Part shown: positions 50,632 to 61,097 of the stretch, piece after piece
Numbering within the stretch: position 1 is the stretch's first letter
How the letters are laid out: each line of letters starts with the position of its first letter
NCBI RefSeq assembly: GCF_000413435.1
Contig: NZ_KE340326.1
Span: 124,001 to 188,000 of the forward strand
Direction: 5' to 3'
Source of the DNA: Campylobacter ureolyticus ACS-301-V-Sch3b
Lineage (GTDB): Bacteria > Campylobacterota > Campylobacteria > Campylobacterales > Campylobacteraceae
DNA length: 64,000 bases
Notes under the pieces: model-generated
Seen by the model: the letters and a program-made list of their open reading frames with translations, nothing else
The model's database searches: none
What the model was told of the DNA's origin: nothing
Translations under genes and position numbers: made by a program

Positions 50632-53383
50632 TTTCCATCACCTTATTACACCTTGGGCAAAGCTCATCTTCTTTTTGTGCGTTAAATTTCCAGCATCTTG
50701 GACATTTGTGTAAATTTGATTTTACAATTCTAAAAATCTCATCATCAACTTTAAACTCAGCTAAGCACTCACCACTTTCAAGACTTCTTACCTCACTTAC
50801 TAAATACCAATCAACTATATCTTGCATATCGTGAGATAAAACTTCATTTGAGCTTGTTTCAAGTGCAATTTCAAGTGTAGATTTAATAATTTTATCTTTT
50901 TTTAGACTATCAACCATCTCAAAAAATTTCTCTCTTGAGGATATAAAAATTTCATCTTCTGTTTTAAAATCATAATCAAGCTCTTCATATAAAAGATCAA
51001 ATGCATCTGATTTTCCATTTTTAATAATATCTGGTGCAAACTCCATAACCTCATCTACTGTGTAAGTTAAAGTTGGAGCAATTAGTGGTAAAAGACTTCT
51101 TGTAATTATTACCATAACGCTTTGAGCACTTCTTCTTCTAGCTGAGTTTATATCATCACAATATAGTCTATCTTTGCAAATATCTAGATAAATTCCACTC
51201 AAATCAGCATTTAAGAAATTTAAAAGCTGGTTAAATCCTTTTGAAAAGTCATAGTTTTTAAACGAATTTTCAACATCTTTAAATGTTTTTGAAGCTTTTG
51301 TTAAAATCCACTTATCTAAATTTGTAAAATTTGAAGTTTCAAGCTCTTTTAAATCACTAACATTTGCAAGTAAAAATCTTATTGTATTTCTTATTTTTCT
51401 ATACTGTTCGCTAACTTGTTTTAGTATCTCTTTTCCAATTTTTAAATCACTTGAATAATCACTCAAACTTACCCAAAGCCTTAGAATTTCAACACCATAC
51501 TCTTTAATAATTTCACTTGGCAAAATAACATTTCCAACTGATTTACTCATCTTAGCACCGTCTTTATCAACTGTAAATCCATGTGTTAAAATGGCTTTAT
51601 AAGGAGCTTTTTCATTGATTGCGCAACTTACTAAAAGAGAGCTTTGAAACCAGCCACGATGTTGATCACTTCCTTCTAGATACATATCAGTTGGATAACT
51701 TCCAGCATCGTATTCGCCGCTATTTAAAACAGCATTCCAAGTTGAGCCACTATCAAACCAAACATCTAAAATATCCATAACTTTTTCTAAATTTTCAGGT
51801 TTGTATTTTGAATTTTTTGGTAAAAGCTCACTTATTTCAAGTTCCCACCACGCATCGGCTCCGTGAGTTTTAAAAATTTCATAAACATTATCTAAAATTT
51901 CACTATCAAAAATTGGCTCTTTTGTGGATTTATCTCTAAAAAATGCGATTGGAACTCCCCACTCTCTTTGTCTTGAAATACACCAATCAGGGCGATTTTC
52001 TATCATTGATAAAAGACGATTTTTACCAACTTGTGGATAAAATTTTATATTATTATTTATCTCATTTATCGCAACTTGTCTTAAGGTTTTACCACCAAGT
52101 TTTGGCTCATCCATAGCTATAAACCACTGTTTTGTTGCTCTATAAATTACAGGCTTTTTAGTTCTCCAGCAAAATGGATAAGAGTGCGTAAATTTACTCA
52201 CACTTAATAAATTTTTACCTAAAATTTCAACTATTTTTTCGTTTGCCTTAAAAATGTGCATTCCAACAAGCTCATCAACAAACTCATCTTTTATAAGTTT
52301 TTTTGATTTTAAAGTTTCATCAAAACAGCCGCCATCATCAACTGGCATTAATACTTCAATGCCATATTTTAACGCTGCAAAATAGTCATCTTCACCATGT
52401 CCTGGAGCAGTATGAACTAGTCCTGTTCCTCCGTCCATTAAAACATGCTCTCCTAAAATAAATCTTGATAATCTATCATTTAGTGGATTTATCGCATATA
52501 AATTTTCTAATATTTTTGAGTCAAATTCTTTTAAAATTTCACCTTTTGTAAGGTTTTTAGAAATTAAAACTTCAAGTAAAGGCTTAGCAAAAATATAGCC
52601 CTCTTTTGTAACCACATATTTTTCATGTGGGTTTAGAGCAATTGCTTGATTTGCTGGAAGTGTCCATGGAGTAGTAGTCCAAATAACGGCTTTTGCATTT
52701 TCAACTCCAAGTTTTTTATTTGCCTCATCTGTTAAATTAAAGCTTGCATAAAGACTATAATCCTCTTTATCTTTGTATTCAACTTCAGCCTCAGCTAAAG
52801 CTGTTTTAGCAGCCCAGCTCCAAAAAACAGGCTTGCTTCTTTCAATCAAAAGTCCTTTTTTAGCAATATCACAAAGGTTTTTATAAATATCAGCTTCAAA
52901 TTTAAATTTCATAGTTAAGTATGGATCACACCAATCGCCAATAACTCCTAAATCCTTAAACTCATCTCTTTGAATATCAACAAATTTAGCTGCATGATCT
53001 CTACAAAGTTGTCTTAACTCTTTTTTTGAAATACTATTTTTTTTATCACCTAAACTTACCTCAACTTGCTGCTCTATCGGAAGCCCGTGACAGTCCCAGC
53101 CAGGAACATATCTAATTTCATCGCCAAAAAAATAGTGTGTTTTTAAAATAATATCTTTTAAAATTTTATTTAACGCATGACCTATATGAAGATGACCGTT
53201 TGCATAAGGCGGTCCATCATGAAGTGCAAAAGACTTTAAAGCATTTTGTCTTTTAGCTTTCATTTTATCATAAACTTTTCTTTCTTCATACCATGCTTTT
53301 AGTCTTTTTGGCTCGTTTGCTGGTAAGTTTCCTCTCATCGCAAAATCTGTTTTAGGCAAAAAAAGTGTGTCTTTATAATCCAT
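50624..53383 (-). CDS. ileS: Isoleucyl-tRNA synthetase
   Basis: The 919-residue class Ia synthetase has the HIGH motif in [14 protein letters not shown] near 57-70, the editing CP1 domain ([12 protein letters not shown]), WYF-type substrate residues (SGSTWNAV) and KMSKS in [12 protein letters not shown]-terminal zinc finger ([19 protein letters not shown]) marks the bacterial type. Full length. Confidence 0.97.
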   Translation of the reverse strand: MDYKDTLFLPKTDFAMRGNLPANEPKRLKAWYEERKVYDKMKAKRQNALKSFALHDGPPYANGHLHIGHALNKILKDIILKTHYFFGDEIRYVPGWDCHGLPIEQQVEVSLGDKKNSISKKELRQLCRDHAAKFVDIQRDEFKDLGVIGDWCDPYLTMKFKFEADIYKNLCDIAKKGLLIERSKPVFWSWAAKTALAEAEVEYKDKEDYSLYASFNLTDEANKKLGVENAKAVIWTTTPWTLPANQAIALNPHEKYVVTKEGYIFAKPLLEVLISKNLTKGEILKEFDSKILENLYAINPLNDRLSRFILGEHVLMDGGTGLVHTAPGHGEDDYFAALKYGIEVLMPVDDGGCFDETLKSKKLIKDEFVDELVGMHIFKANEKIVEILGKNLLSVSKFTHSYPFCWRTKKPVIYRATKQWFIAMDEPKLGGKTLRQVAINEINNNIKFYPQVGKNRLLSMIENRPDWCISRQREWGVPIAFFRDKSTKEPIFDSEILDNVYEIFKTHGADAWWELEISELLPKNSKYKPENLEKVMDILDVWFDSGSTWNAVLNSGEYDAGSYPTDMYLEGSDQHRGWFQSSLLVSCAINEKAPYKAILTHGFTVDKDGAKMSKSVGNVILPSEIIKEYGVEILRLWVSLSDYSSDLKIGKEILKQVSEQYRKIRNTIRFLLANVSDLKELETSNFTNLDKWILTKASKTFKDVENSFKNYDFSKGFNQLLNFLNADLSGIYLDICKDRLYCDDINSARRRSAQSVMVIITRSLLPLIAPTLTYTVDEVMEFAPDIIKNGKSDAFDLLYEELDYDFKTEDEIFISSREKFFEMVDSLKKDKIIKSTLEIALETSSNEVLSHDMQDIVDWYLVSEVRSLESGECLAEFKVDDEIFRIVKSNLHKCPRCWKFNAQKEDELCPRCNKVMENV

Positions 53384-53465
53384 TTAGTAAAACCTTCCAT
53401 TAAAAATTTTCAAATTTTACCTAAGAAGCGCTGAAATAATAATAAAATAGTTAAACTAAATTTGA

Positions 53466-53471
53466 TATAAT
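53466..53471 (+). promoter_or_regulatory. -10 box of the cinA-like gene
   Basis: TTTGATATAATC, with TATAAT 31 bases before the ATG and AAAGGAG as ribosome binding site. Confidence 0.65.
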
Positions 53472-53501
53472 CACTAAAACTTGTGAAAAAAGGAGTAAAA
53501 A

Positions 53502-54596
53502 ATGAATGATTTACTTTTAATTTTAGGTGATGATATAAAAATAAATACTCCGTTTTTAAATTATATTTTTAAAAGCTATATTTTAAAATTTGGCGAACTT
53601 GGCGATATAAAATTTATAGATAAAAATGATAAAAACATTATTGAAAATATTATAAATTTAAGCAAAATTTATAAATATATAACTATTTTTTCAAGCGATG
53701 AAAATTACCATTTAATTGCTAAAATTTTAGCTAGTTTAAATGATGATTTATTAGAGATTAAATTTGAAGATACACTCACTCCATCTCTTGCTATAAATTC
53801 CAAAGAGGGCAGTTTTTTGGTTAGTTTGAATGATTGCGATATAAATTTAGTAAAAGCAAATCCGCTAAATAAACTTCCTGAGTTTTTAATTAGAAAAAAT
53901 AACTTAGATCTTAAATTTTACATTTACGGATTTAAATTTGAGGATGTGGAAGCTGTTTTTAAAGAGTTTGAAACTAAATTTAACACAGAAATTTCAATTA
54001 CTAGATATAGCAATTTTATAATTTTTGCAAAAGCTATAAGTAAAAAATTTAGTGATTTAAACGGGCTTAGAGATGAGCTTTTAAATACTTTTATAAATAG
54101 AGTAATTTTTGAAGAAAATTTAGCAATGTTTATTGTTAGTAGGTTAAAAAATGCTAAATTAAAACTAAGTTTTGCTGAGAGCTGCTCATGTGGTTTAATA
54201 GCATCAAAAATAGGTGAAATAAGTGGCGCTAGCCAGGTGTTTGATGGTTCACTTGTAACTTACTCAAACGAGATAAAGCATCTTTGGCTTGATGTTAGTA
54301 ATGAAACTTTAAACGAATTTGGAGCTGTTAGTAAAGAGTGCGTTAATGAGATGCTAAAAGGTGTTTTAAAAGCTACGGGGGCTGATTTTTCTATGGCAAT
54401 AAGTGGTATTGCAGGACCTAATGGCGGAAGTGAGGATAAGCCTGTTGGAACTGTGATAATTGGAGCAAGTAGCACAGAAAAACAAATAGTTGAAAAATTT
54501 TTTATAAAAGGCGATAGAAACTATATAAGAAATGAGAGTGTAAATATAGCTTTTAGCCTTCTTTTGGAAGTTGGAAGCGAAATATTTTTAAACTAA
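53502..54596 (+). CDS. CinA-like protein (nicotinamide-nucleotide amidase domain)
   Basis: The 364-residue protein has a C-terminal CinA/PncC domain (about 205-360): LSFAESCSCGLIASKIGEI, GASQVFDGSLVTYSNEIK, AISGIAGPNGG and KPVGTVIIGA, the active-site Ser-Tyr-Lys region of NMN deamidase. The N-terminal ~190 residues are divergent and lack the usual molybdopterin-binding motifs of CinA. It recycles NMN in NAD metabolism, and a competence link exists only by family name. It lies 118 bp from the divergent ileS. Confidence 0.82.
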   Translation: MNDLLLILGDDIKINTPFLNYIFKSYILKFGELGDIKFIDKNDKNIIENIINLSKIYKYITIFSSDENYHLIAKILASLNDDLLEIKFEDTLTPSLAINSKEGSFLVSLNDCDINLVKANPLNKLPEFLIRKNNLDLKFYIYGFKFEDVEAVFKEFETKFNTEISITRYSNFIIFAKAISKKFSDLNGLRDELLNTFINRVIFEENLAMFIVSRLKNAKLKLSFAESCSCGLIASKIGEISGASQVFDGSLVTYSNEIKHLWLDVSNETLNEFGAVSKECVNEMLKGVLKATGADFSMAISGIAGPNGGSEDKPVGTVIIGASSTEKQIVEKFFIKGDRNYIRNESVNIAFSLLLEVGSEIFLN

Positions 54597-54606
54597 AGGA
54601 GATAAT

Positions 54607-55221
54607 ATGAAAAAAATTTTAATGATTTTAATATGTTTAAATTTTGGCTTTGGTTTTAATACAAAAGATGCAAACGAAAGTATTGATAATCTTGCCTATA
54701 AAAGTAAAATTATGGGGGAGCTAATAAACAATTTTTTAATTCAAAATCAGCCAAAAGTTGAGGCTTTTAAAAACGAGATGATAAAATCTTTTTTTGATAT
54801 AAATAATAGCATAAATAGTTTTGGAAATGAACTTGGAAATGAACTTTTAAAAATGCAAAAAGAGTTTTATAAAAACTTTAGTGATAGTGATTTTGAAAAT
54901 TTAAAAAATAGCTTTTTAAATAGTGACAATACTAAAAGCACTGTATTTATAAAAAATACTCAAAAAAGCATTTCACTAGATGAGATGAAACAAATCATAA
55001 ATATAAATCCAAATTTAATAACTTCAGCTAGTTTGATAAACGAAAACGACAACACCGAACTAAATTTAGAAGGAAATGAAAAACTAACTCAAAATGAATT
55101 TGAAGAAATCGCTAAAAAAAGTATTGAAATAATAAAACAAAATCATAAAAATATTAAAACAATTAGAATATATTATTTTAATGAAAAAAGCAAATTTAGT
55201 AAATTTTATAAAATAAACTAG
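54607..55221 (+). CDS. Secreted hypothetical protein
   Basis: The 204-residue protein begins with a likely signal peptide (KKILMILICLNFGFGF), after which it is lysine- and asparagine-rich and probably helical, with no cysteines in the mature part and no recognised domain. It starts ten bases after the cinA-like gene with AAAGGAG upstream. Its stop codon lies two bases before the duplicated comF tail, so before the island it faced comF tail-to-tail. Confidence 0.65.
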   Translation: MKKILMILICLNFGFGFNTKDANESIDNLAYKSKIMGELINNFLIQNQPKVEAFKNEMIKSFFDINNSINSFGNELGNELLKMQKEFYKNFSDSDFENLKNSFLNSDNTKSTVFIKNTQKSISLDEMKQIININPNLITSASLINENDNTELNLEGNEKLTQNEFEEIAKKSIEIIKQNHKNIKTIRIYYFNEKSKFSKFYKIN

Positions 55222-55223
55222 CT

Positions 55224-55314
55224 TTACTCTTTTGCATCAGCCAAAGTTAGTCCAAAAAGCACATTTATACCTGCTTTTTGGCAAACTTTAAAAGCCTCTT
55301 TCATAGTTGAGCCA
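55224..55314. repeat. 91-bp direct repeat, left copy (detached comF tail)
   Basis: Identical by base-by-base reading to 58313-58403, the last 30 codons and stop of the comF-like gene. The match ends abruptly on both sides (55223 T/58312 A; 55315 C/58404 G). This is a long target duplication flanking the restriction cassette. Confidence 0.92.
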
Positions 55315-55470
55315 CAAGCAGGATACTTATTTTTAAAAATTTTCATCGAAGTTATCATATTGTAAAAAAATAAAATATATTTTTAAAACTAAAACTATAT
55401 GCCAAAAGCAAAATGCTTTTGAGTTGTCATTACAATTACACATTGAGCTTTAATTTTTTACTACTTTTAC

Positions 55471-56709
55471 TTATTCTTTTTCTATTATTTCTTTTAATTT
55501 TGGTTCTAATCTTGAAATTATTCCAGTAACTAGAGCATTTCCCATCATAAAATATCTATTTCTTTTAGACATTGTGTTTGTCCAATTTGGTGGAAACATT
55601 TGAATTAGTTCACATTCTACTGGTGTTAATATCCTATATTTGCTACTGTCATAAATAATATGAGATGACCTATTGATGGTTCCCTCACTAGTTAGCATGG
55701 TTCTTGCCGGCTCTTCAAGATTTTCTGGAAAAGACATATTTCCTTCTGTATAAATATATTTATGACCATTTGATGATATGCGCTCTAATTTTTTTGCACC
55801 TTTTAAATATTTCCACTTTTTAAGATTTTCATCTTTTATTATAAATTCTTCTAAATCAATATTATAAGAGCTTGCTTTTTCTATAACTTTTGATAGAGGA
55901 TATTTTTTTTCAACAATAGGTTCAATGCTTGTGTGAATAATTTTTCCGCCAAACATAATTCCTGCTTCCATAAATTTTCCATTAATATAATTATTAGATA
56001 TATCTAATATATTTTCATATGCATTTAAATCTATTTCTTTTGCTTCTATTGTATGTTTAATAGGAAAAATTTCATTAAAAATATTTATTTTATTTAAGAT
56101 TGGCTCTTTGTTTTTTAAGGAAATAGCAAATTTGGTGCTATTTTTATATGCAAAAATAAATACTCTTTTTCTTTTTTGAGGCATAGAGTAATCTGCTGCA
56201 TTAATAACCCTCCATTGAACATCATAACCCAATTCATCAAAAGTCTTTAGCATTATTGCAAAATCTCTTCCTCTTCTAGAGGCTGGAGATTTTAAAAGTC
56301 TGTCGACATTTTCCAATAATATAAATGGTGGTTTTTTTTCCAAAATTACATCTTTTATATCCCAAAATAAAACACCTTTTTTACCTTCAATTCCCATTTC
56401 ATTTGATAAAGACCTCGCAACAGAATAATCTTGACAAGGAAATCCACCAACTAAAAGAGAATGATTGGGTATTGTACTTTTTTTAACTTTATTGATATCC
56501 AGATTTGAATTATCTTCTTTTCCAAATCTAGTAACATAACATTCAAAAGCAGGTTGAATTTTTGTAGATGGCTCATATTGATTTGCCCACACAAAATCCC
56601 ACTCTCCATTTTCTATTGCTCTTCCGTTTTTATCAAAAGATTTAATATGATTTAAACCTACTCTAAATCCTCCAACTCCAGCAAATAATTCTACTACTGT
56701 TAGCTTCAT
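55471..56709 (-). CDS. DNA (cytosine-5-)-methyltransferase, M.Sau3AI-like
   Basis: The 412-residue m5C methyltransferase has motif I ELFAGVGGFRVGL (residues 8-20), motif IV GGFPCQDYSVA with catalytic C92, motif VI ENVDRLL, motif VIII RRGRDF region, and motifs IX/X near the C-terminus (RILTPVECELIQMFP, MMGNAL). The length equals that of M.Sau3AI as I remember it, and the partner is Sau3AI-like, so GATC with m5C is the likely target. It lies 18 bp behind the endonuclease gene, downstream in the same operon. Confidence 0.92.
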   Translation of the reverse strand: MKLTVVELFAGVGGFRVGLNHIKSFDKNGRAIENGEWDFVWANQYEPSTKIQPAFECYVTRFGKEDNSNLDINKVKKSTIPNHSLLVGGFPCQDYSVARSLSNEMGIEGKKGVLFWDIKDVILEKKPPFILLENVDRLLKSPASRRGRDFAIMLKTFDELGYDVQWRVINAADYSMPQKRKRVFIFAYKNSTKFAISLKNKEPILNKINIFNEIFPIKHTIEAKEIDLNAYENILDISNNYINGKFMEAGIMFGGKIIHTSIEPIVEKKYPLSKVIEKASSYNIDLEEFIIKDENLKKWKYLKGAKKLERISSNGHKYIYTEGNMSFPENLEEPARTMLTSEGTINRSSHIIYDSSKYRILTPVECELIQMFPPNWTNTMSKRNRYFMMGNALVTGIISRLEPKLKEIIEKE

Positions 56710-56727
56710 CTACTTTATATCTCTCAT

Positions 56728-58227
56728 TTAAATATCTTTTACAATCTTAGCTATATAATCATTGTTAATAAAAAAACATTGATTTGTCATTTTATCCCCA
56801 TTAGGTAACTCATCCATATCACTTTCTTTTCCGCTTCCATATCTTTTACCACCTATTAAATATGAGCTTTTATTAGCATGAGGTCTTAAATGAAATATCT
56901 CTGTGTCATTTTTCTTTGGTAAGTCATTTTCTATTATTAGTTTTCCATCTTTTTGAGTTTTTAATTTAAAATTTACACCTTCTGTAAATTTATTTTTATA
57001 TAAATTCCATTCACGTTTTCCTGTTGTTTCAAGCTCCTCAATTGGCATATTCCAAAACTTTGAACCTGAAAGTATATATTTGCCATATTCATTTAATTTA
57101 AAGACTACAAGCAAAAATCTCGTTTCTTCAAAAAATTTATACTCATAAGAATCTTCAAAATCCTTACTAATAAATTCCTTTATATTAATCTTTGGAAACG
57201 ACATGCTTTCTTTAGGTTTTTCTTTATTTTTTTCTAATCTAATCGTTTTTATTACTATATTTGCTTTCTCAAATTCTTCAGAATTGTTAGTATGTACACC
57301 TAATATTAAATTAACCAAAATTCTATTTTTTTGTTTGGGTTTTGAATCAGCTGACAAGTTAAATTCTTTGCATAATTCATCTACGCTCCATCCCTTGTAT
57401 TTATTAATTTTTTCTAATACTTTTTTATCAAAACATCCATTTTTTAATTCATTTTTTTTAAAAATAGAATCATAGTTCATAAGACCAGATTTTACATAAG
57501 AGTTTAAAATATATGTCATATATGATTGTTTAAAAGAAAAAGCTCTTCTTTTAGCAGGCACTTTACAATTTTTATCTTTATCTTCATAAAATTGCGATTG
57601 TAAACTTTGTTTTGCTGTAGAGCCTTTTGTGCAAGCTCCTAAATATCTAGTATCGCTTTCTGATAATTCATGAGCTTTCCCAGAAGTTATTTTATTAACT
57701 ATGGTTTCATAATCTTCTAATATGATTTCCAAATCTTTTTTACATAAGTCGCTATATAGCTCATAAAGATTAACAAAATCAATTTTATATGTTATTCTAT
57801 CTACCTCTTTAAGGCGACAATACCAAATTATCAAAATCTTACATATTTTTTTTTCTAAGTGAGAACCTTTAAATTCAGTATCAATGGGTTCATTATTAGG
57901 AATCATTGATATAACTAACCTCTCTCCTGCCCTTAGACCCTTTTTTGTTTTTTCATAAGGTGTTGTTTTTAGTTCCACTCCAGCTTTTTCAAAGTCAGGT
58001 TCAGGACTACTATTTGGCTTATAAAAAAAATAATGTTCTTCAAGTAAATTTCCAAGGGATCCCTTTTTTTTAGGATTATTATAAGCCTCTACTTCTTCAT
58101 TAAAGTCATATTGTTTTGAGTTTTTTATGTTTTGTTCTAGAATATCCAAAAATTTTAATCCTATTAATTTTTGAGCATATTCTAATATCTTGGTTGGATT
58201 AGTATCATCATATGGTAAATTATTCAT
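56728..58227 (-). CDS. Sau3AI-like type II restriction endonuclease
   Basis: The 499-residue protein has the MutH/Sau3AI catalytic core: GSLGNLLEEHYF (E64), PDFEKAGVELKTT (D78, E85, K87), then KGLRAGERLVISMIP. A duplicated second half lacks these residues, as in Sau3AI, where it is an allosteric domain. Sau3AI cuts GATC. Family placement is firm; the recognition site is inferred. It is the first gene of the cassette, so its methyltransferase partner is transcribed after it unless it has its own promoter. Confidence 0.9.
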   Translation of the reverse strand: MNNLPYDDTNPTKILEYAQKLIGLKFLDILEQNIKNSKQYDFNEEVEAYNNPKKKGSLGNLLEEHYFFYKPNSSPEPDFEKAGVELKTTPYEKTKKGLRAGERLVISMIPNNEPIDTEFKGSHLEKKICKILIIWYCRLKEVDRITYKIDFVNLYELYSDLCKKDLEIILEDYETIVNKITSGKAHELSESDTRYLGACTKGSTAKQSLQSQFYEDKDKNCKVPAKRRAFSFKQSYMTYILNSYVKSGLMNYDSIFKKNELKNGCFDKKVLEKINKYKGWSVDELCKEFNLSADSKPKQKNRILVNLILGVHTNNSEEFEKANIVIKTIRLEKNKEKPKESMSFPKINIKEFISKDFEDSYEYKFFEETRFLLVVFKLNEYGKYILSGSKFWNMPIEELETTGKREWNLYKNKFTEGVNFKLKTQKDGKLIIENDLPKKNDTEIFHLRPHANKSSYLIGGKRYGSGKESDMDELPNGDKMTNQCFFINNDYIAKIVKDI

Positions 58228-58247
58228 TCCTACTCCATTAAATATTA

Positions 58248-58276
58248 ATTATATACAGAAAATAATTTGTAATCAA
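58248..58276 (-). promoter_or_regulatory. Promoter of the Sau3AI-like operon
   Basis: TTGATT at 58271-58276 and a perfect TATAAT at 58248-58253, with exactly 17 bases between, on the minus strand. The predicted start is about 14 bases before the GGAG ribosome binding site region. It lies inside the cassette. Confidence 0.7.
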
Positions 58277-58312
58277 TTTTCATTATGTTAAAGAAAAATA
58301 AAATTAACATCA

Positions 58313-58403
58313 TTACTCTTTTGCATCAGCCAAAGTTAGTCCAAAAAGCACATTTATACCTGCTTTTTGGCAAACTTTAAAAGCCTCTTTCATAGTTGAG
58401 CCA
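58313..58403. repeat. 91-bp direct repeat, right copy
   Basis: The in-gene copy of the repeat at 55224-55314; it starts exactly at the comF stop codon. Confidence 0.92.
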
Positions 58404-58882
58404 GTTGTTATCAAATCATCTACCAAGATAACTGGCTTATTAATTTTTTTTAAAATTTTAAAATCTCGCTTGTTTTGAAGTCTAAATTTTAAACTTTTTC
58501 CACTATATTTGACATCAGAATTTGCTCTTAAAGCATTATAAACTGGCTTTATTTCGCTTGAATTTAGGGCTTTTGCCAAAATAGCAGTATGAGAATAATC
58601 ACTTTTAATATTATCATCCAAAGGAATTGCTAAAATTTTTTCATTAAATTTAAAAGTTTTAGCAAATTTTGTAAAACTTAATTTTGCTAAATTTTTATAG
58701 ATAAAAACTCCGTGTAAATGATGCTTTGAGTGAATTAAGTTTTTAATATCACTATATTTGTAAAACGAATAAACCTTAAAGCCGTTAAATTCTCTTTTAG
58801 ATAAAGTGTGTTCGCTAAGTATTTTTTTACAACTTTTACAAAAAGTTTTTATACTAAGGCATCTACAATTTAAACATCTCAT
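58313..58882 (-). CDS. ComF-family phosphoribosyltransferase-like protein
   Basis: The 189-residue protein has an N-terminal C4 zinc finger (CLNCRCLSIKTFCKSCKK) and a phosphoribosyltransferase domain with the PRPP loop VILVDDLITTGSTM. ComF proteins are needed for DNA uptake during transformation. The last 30 codons are duplicated at 55224-55314, so the gene remained intact when the restriction cassette arrived at its 3' end. Confidence 0.88.
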   Translation of the reverse strand: MRCLNCRCLSIKTFCKSCKKILSEHTLSKREFNGFKVYSFYKYSDIKNLIHSKHHLHGVFIYKNLAKLSFTKFAKTFKFNEKILAIPLDDNIKSDYSHTAILAKALNSSEIKPVYNALRANSDVKYSGKSLKFRLQNKRDFKILKKINKPVILVDDLITTGSTMKEAFKVCQKAGINVLFGLTLADAKE

Positions 58883-58895
58883 TTAGGCTTAAAAC

Positions 58896-59078
58896 TCACT
58901 TTTTTCTTAAATTTGTTATGCTCTTGCCACCAAGTCCATAATTATCAGTATCAATTTCTTCTATTATGACAACGATTGAGCTTTTATTTTTACCTAAAAC
59001 CTCATTTATTAAAAGTTCTTTTTGCTCTTTTGTCGGCTCATTATTTTCTTTAGTAACACAAATTTTAACAAATGGCAT
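58896..59078 (-). CDS. 4-oxalocrotonate tautomerase family protein
   Basis: The 60-residue protein begins Met-Pro-Phe-Val, placing the catalytic Pro at position 1 after Met removal, and has the beta-alpha-beta pattern (TKEQKELLINEVLG, VVIIEEID). Length fits the family's ~62 residues. The substrate is unknown. It lies between lepA and the comF-like gene on the same strand. Confidence 0.88.
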   Translation of the reverse strand: MPFVKICVTKENNEPTKEQKELLINEVLGKNKSSIVVIIEEIDTDNYGLGGKSITNLRKK

Positions 59079-59089
59079 AATAATTTCTT

Positions 59090-60883
59090 TTAATCAATCT
59101 TTAAAACACTTAAAAATGCCTCGCTTGGCAAGCTTACTTTTCCAACTTGTTTCATTCTTTTTTTACCTTCTTTTTGCTTTTCAAGTAGTTTTCTTTTTCG
59201 TGAGATATCTCCACCATAACATTTTGCTGTTACATTTTTGCCCATTGAACGGACATTTTCACGTGCTATTATTTTATTTCCAATACTTGCTTGGATAGCT
59301 ACTTCAAAAAGCTGTCTTGGAACGATATCTTTCATAGCTTTTACAAGATCTCTTCCTTTGCTTAAAGCCTTATCTCTTGGGACTATTATTGAAAGAGCAT
59401 CTACATTTTCGCCCGCAACTTTAATATCTAGTTTTACCAAATCACCTGCTCTATAATCACTTACTTCATAATCAAAACTAGCATATCCTTTTGTGCAAGA
59501 TTTTAGCCTATCATAAAAATCCATAACTATTTCATTCATAGGGATATCATATTCTAAAAGCACTCTTTCAGGTGTTATATAATCCATCTTTGTTTGAATT
59601 CCGCGCCGATTGTTTACTAAAGTCATAATGTTACCTAAAAACTCACTTGGAGTTATAATAGTAGCTTTTACATAGGGCTCTTTGATAGCCTCTATCTCAT
59701 TAATTGGTGGAAGTTCGCTTGGGTTTTGAATTTCAAACATATTTCCATCTGTTTTATAAACTTCATAAGTTACAGTTGGCGCTGTAGCGATTAAATCAAG
59801 ATCAAACTCTCTTTCAAGTCTTTCTTTTACAACTTCCATGTGAAGTAGTCCCAAAAACCCAACTCTAAACCCAAAACCAAGTGCTGCAGAAGTTTCAGGC
59901 TCATAACTTATAGAACTATCATTTAAACTAAGCTTATCAAGCGCATCTCTTAAATCTTCAAATTTATCAGTTTCTATAGGATAAATTCCAGCAAAAACAA
60001 AAGGTTTTGCCTTTTCAAAACCTCCAATTGGCTCACTTGCTTTATTTTTAAATAATGTTATAGTATCTCCAACTGCTACATCACTAACTGTTTTAAGACC
60101 TAAAACAACGATCCCAACTTCACCACTTTTAAGCTCTTTTGTCTTAATTGGCGCAATTGGATTTGGGTATAAAAGATCTATAACAAGATGTTTTTTGCCA
60201 GTTCCCATAACTAAAACTTCATCATTTATTTTTATATTTCCATCATAAATTCTTACTAAAGCTAAAGCTCCTAAATAATTATCAAACCAACTATCATAAA
60301 TCAAAGCTTTTAAAGGCTTATCATTTGCAACTTTTGGCGCTGGAATCCTCTCAATAATTGCTTTTAAAAGTTCATCTATGCCAAATCCAGTTTTTGCACT
60401 TACTTCTATAGCATCACTACAATCAAGCCCAATAACATGCTCAATTTCTTCTTTTACACGCTCGGGGTTTGCCGCTGGAAGATCTATTTTATTTAAAACA
60501 GGAATTATCTCAAGGTTGTGCTCAAGTGCAATATAAACATTTGCGATAGTTTGAGCCTGCACACCTTGGCTTGCATCAACCACAAGAATAGCGCCCTCGC
60601 AACTTGCAAGGCTTCTACTAACCTCATAACTAAAATCAACATGCCCTGGAGTATCAATTAAATTTATAATATATTTTTTTTTGTTAAGCTCATAGTTTAA
60701 TCTAACAGATTGAGCCTTTATCGTAATTCCGCGCTCTTTTTCAATATCCATATTGTCCATAACCTGCGAATTCATCTGTCTATCGCTCACCGCACCACAT
60801 TCTTGTATAATGCGATCAGCCAAAGTGCTTTTTCCGTGATCAATATGAGCTATAATGCTAAAATTTCTAATATTGCTTTCCAT
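59090..60883 (-). CDS. lepA: Elongation factor 4 (back-translocating GTPase)
   Basis: The 597-residue protein has G1 [15 protein letters not shown]3 DTPGHVDF and G4 NKIDLP. Domains II and III follow, then the LepA-specific C-terminal domain ([22 protein letters not shown]). It binds ribosomes and affects elongation or assembly. Full length. Confidence 0.97.
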   Translation of the reverse strand: MESNIRNFSIIAHIDHGKSTLADRIIQECGAVSDRQMNSQVMDNMDIEKERGITIKAQSVRLNYELNKKKYIINLIDTPGHVDFSYEVSRSLASCEGAILVVDASQGVQAQTIANVYIALEHNLEIIPVLNKIDLPAANPERVKEEIEHVIGLDCSDAIEVSAKTGFGIDELLKAIIERIPAPKVANDKPLKALIYDSWFDNYLGALALVRIYDGNIKINDEVLVMGTGKKHLVIDLLYPNPIAPIKTKELKSGEVGIVVLGLKTVSDVAVGDTITLFKNKASEPIGGFEKAKPFVFAGIYPIETDKFEDLRDALDKLSLNDSSISYEPETSAALGFGFRVGFLGLLHMEVVKERLEREFDLDLIATAPTVTYEVYKTDGNMFEIQNPSELPPINEIEAIKEPYVKATIITPSEFLGNIMTLVNNRRGIQTKMDYITPERVLLEYDIPMNEIVMDFYDRLKSCTKGYASFDYEVSDYRAGDLVKLDIKVAGENVDALSIIVPRDKALSKGRDLVKAMKDIVPRQLFEVAIQASIGNKIIARENVRSMGKNVTAKCYGGDISRKRKLLEKQKEGKKRMKQVGKVSLPSEAFLSVLKID

Positions 60884-60912
60884 CTTTGTCCTGTAAATTT
60901 GATTTTTATATT

Positions 60913-60918
60913 ATTTTA
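60913..60918 (-). promoter_or_regulatory. -10 box of lepA
   Basis: GCTAAAATAATATAAAAATC on the minus strand; TAAAAT lies about 30 bases before the ATG. Tentative, since the region is A/T-rich. Confidence 0.4.
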
Positions 60919-61070
60919 GCGAAAATTTTATAAAATAAAAACACAATTTCTTTGTTATTTTTTTAATGTGATAATCTTATATTTGATACTAAATCTACAT
61001 AACTAGATTATAAATGTCAAAATATAATTTAAATAATATACAAATGTTTTGATAAGATTTAATAATATTT

Positions 61071-61095
61071 TATAAGTAGCAAAAAGCTACTTATA
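61071..61095 (-). terminator. Hairpin after prs
   Basis: TATAAGTAGC and GCTACTTATA form a perfect 10-bp stem around five A's, two bases beyond the prs stop. On the minus strand it is not followed by a T-run, so efficiency is unclear. Confidence 0.55.
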
Positions 61096-61097
61096 AA

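Larger units (their letters stand above)
55224..58403. mobile_element. Restriction-modification cassette inserted with 91-bp target duplication
   Basis: The two genes of a Sau3AI-like system lie between exact 91-bp direct repeats derived from the 3' end of the comF-like gene. No transposase or integrase is present. Insertion of restriction gene complexes with ~100-bp target duplications has been described from Helicobacter genome comparisons (Kobayashi group), and this fits that pattern. The cassette brings its own promoter. Confidence 0.8.

Noticed and set aside
55315..55470. Further comF remnant or small gene beyond the left 91-bp repeat
   Set aside because: Homology to comF stops abruptly at 55314 and no frame with a start site is visible; only a weak CAAAAGC/GCTTTTG hairpin at 55403-55421 is seen.
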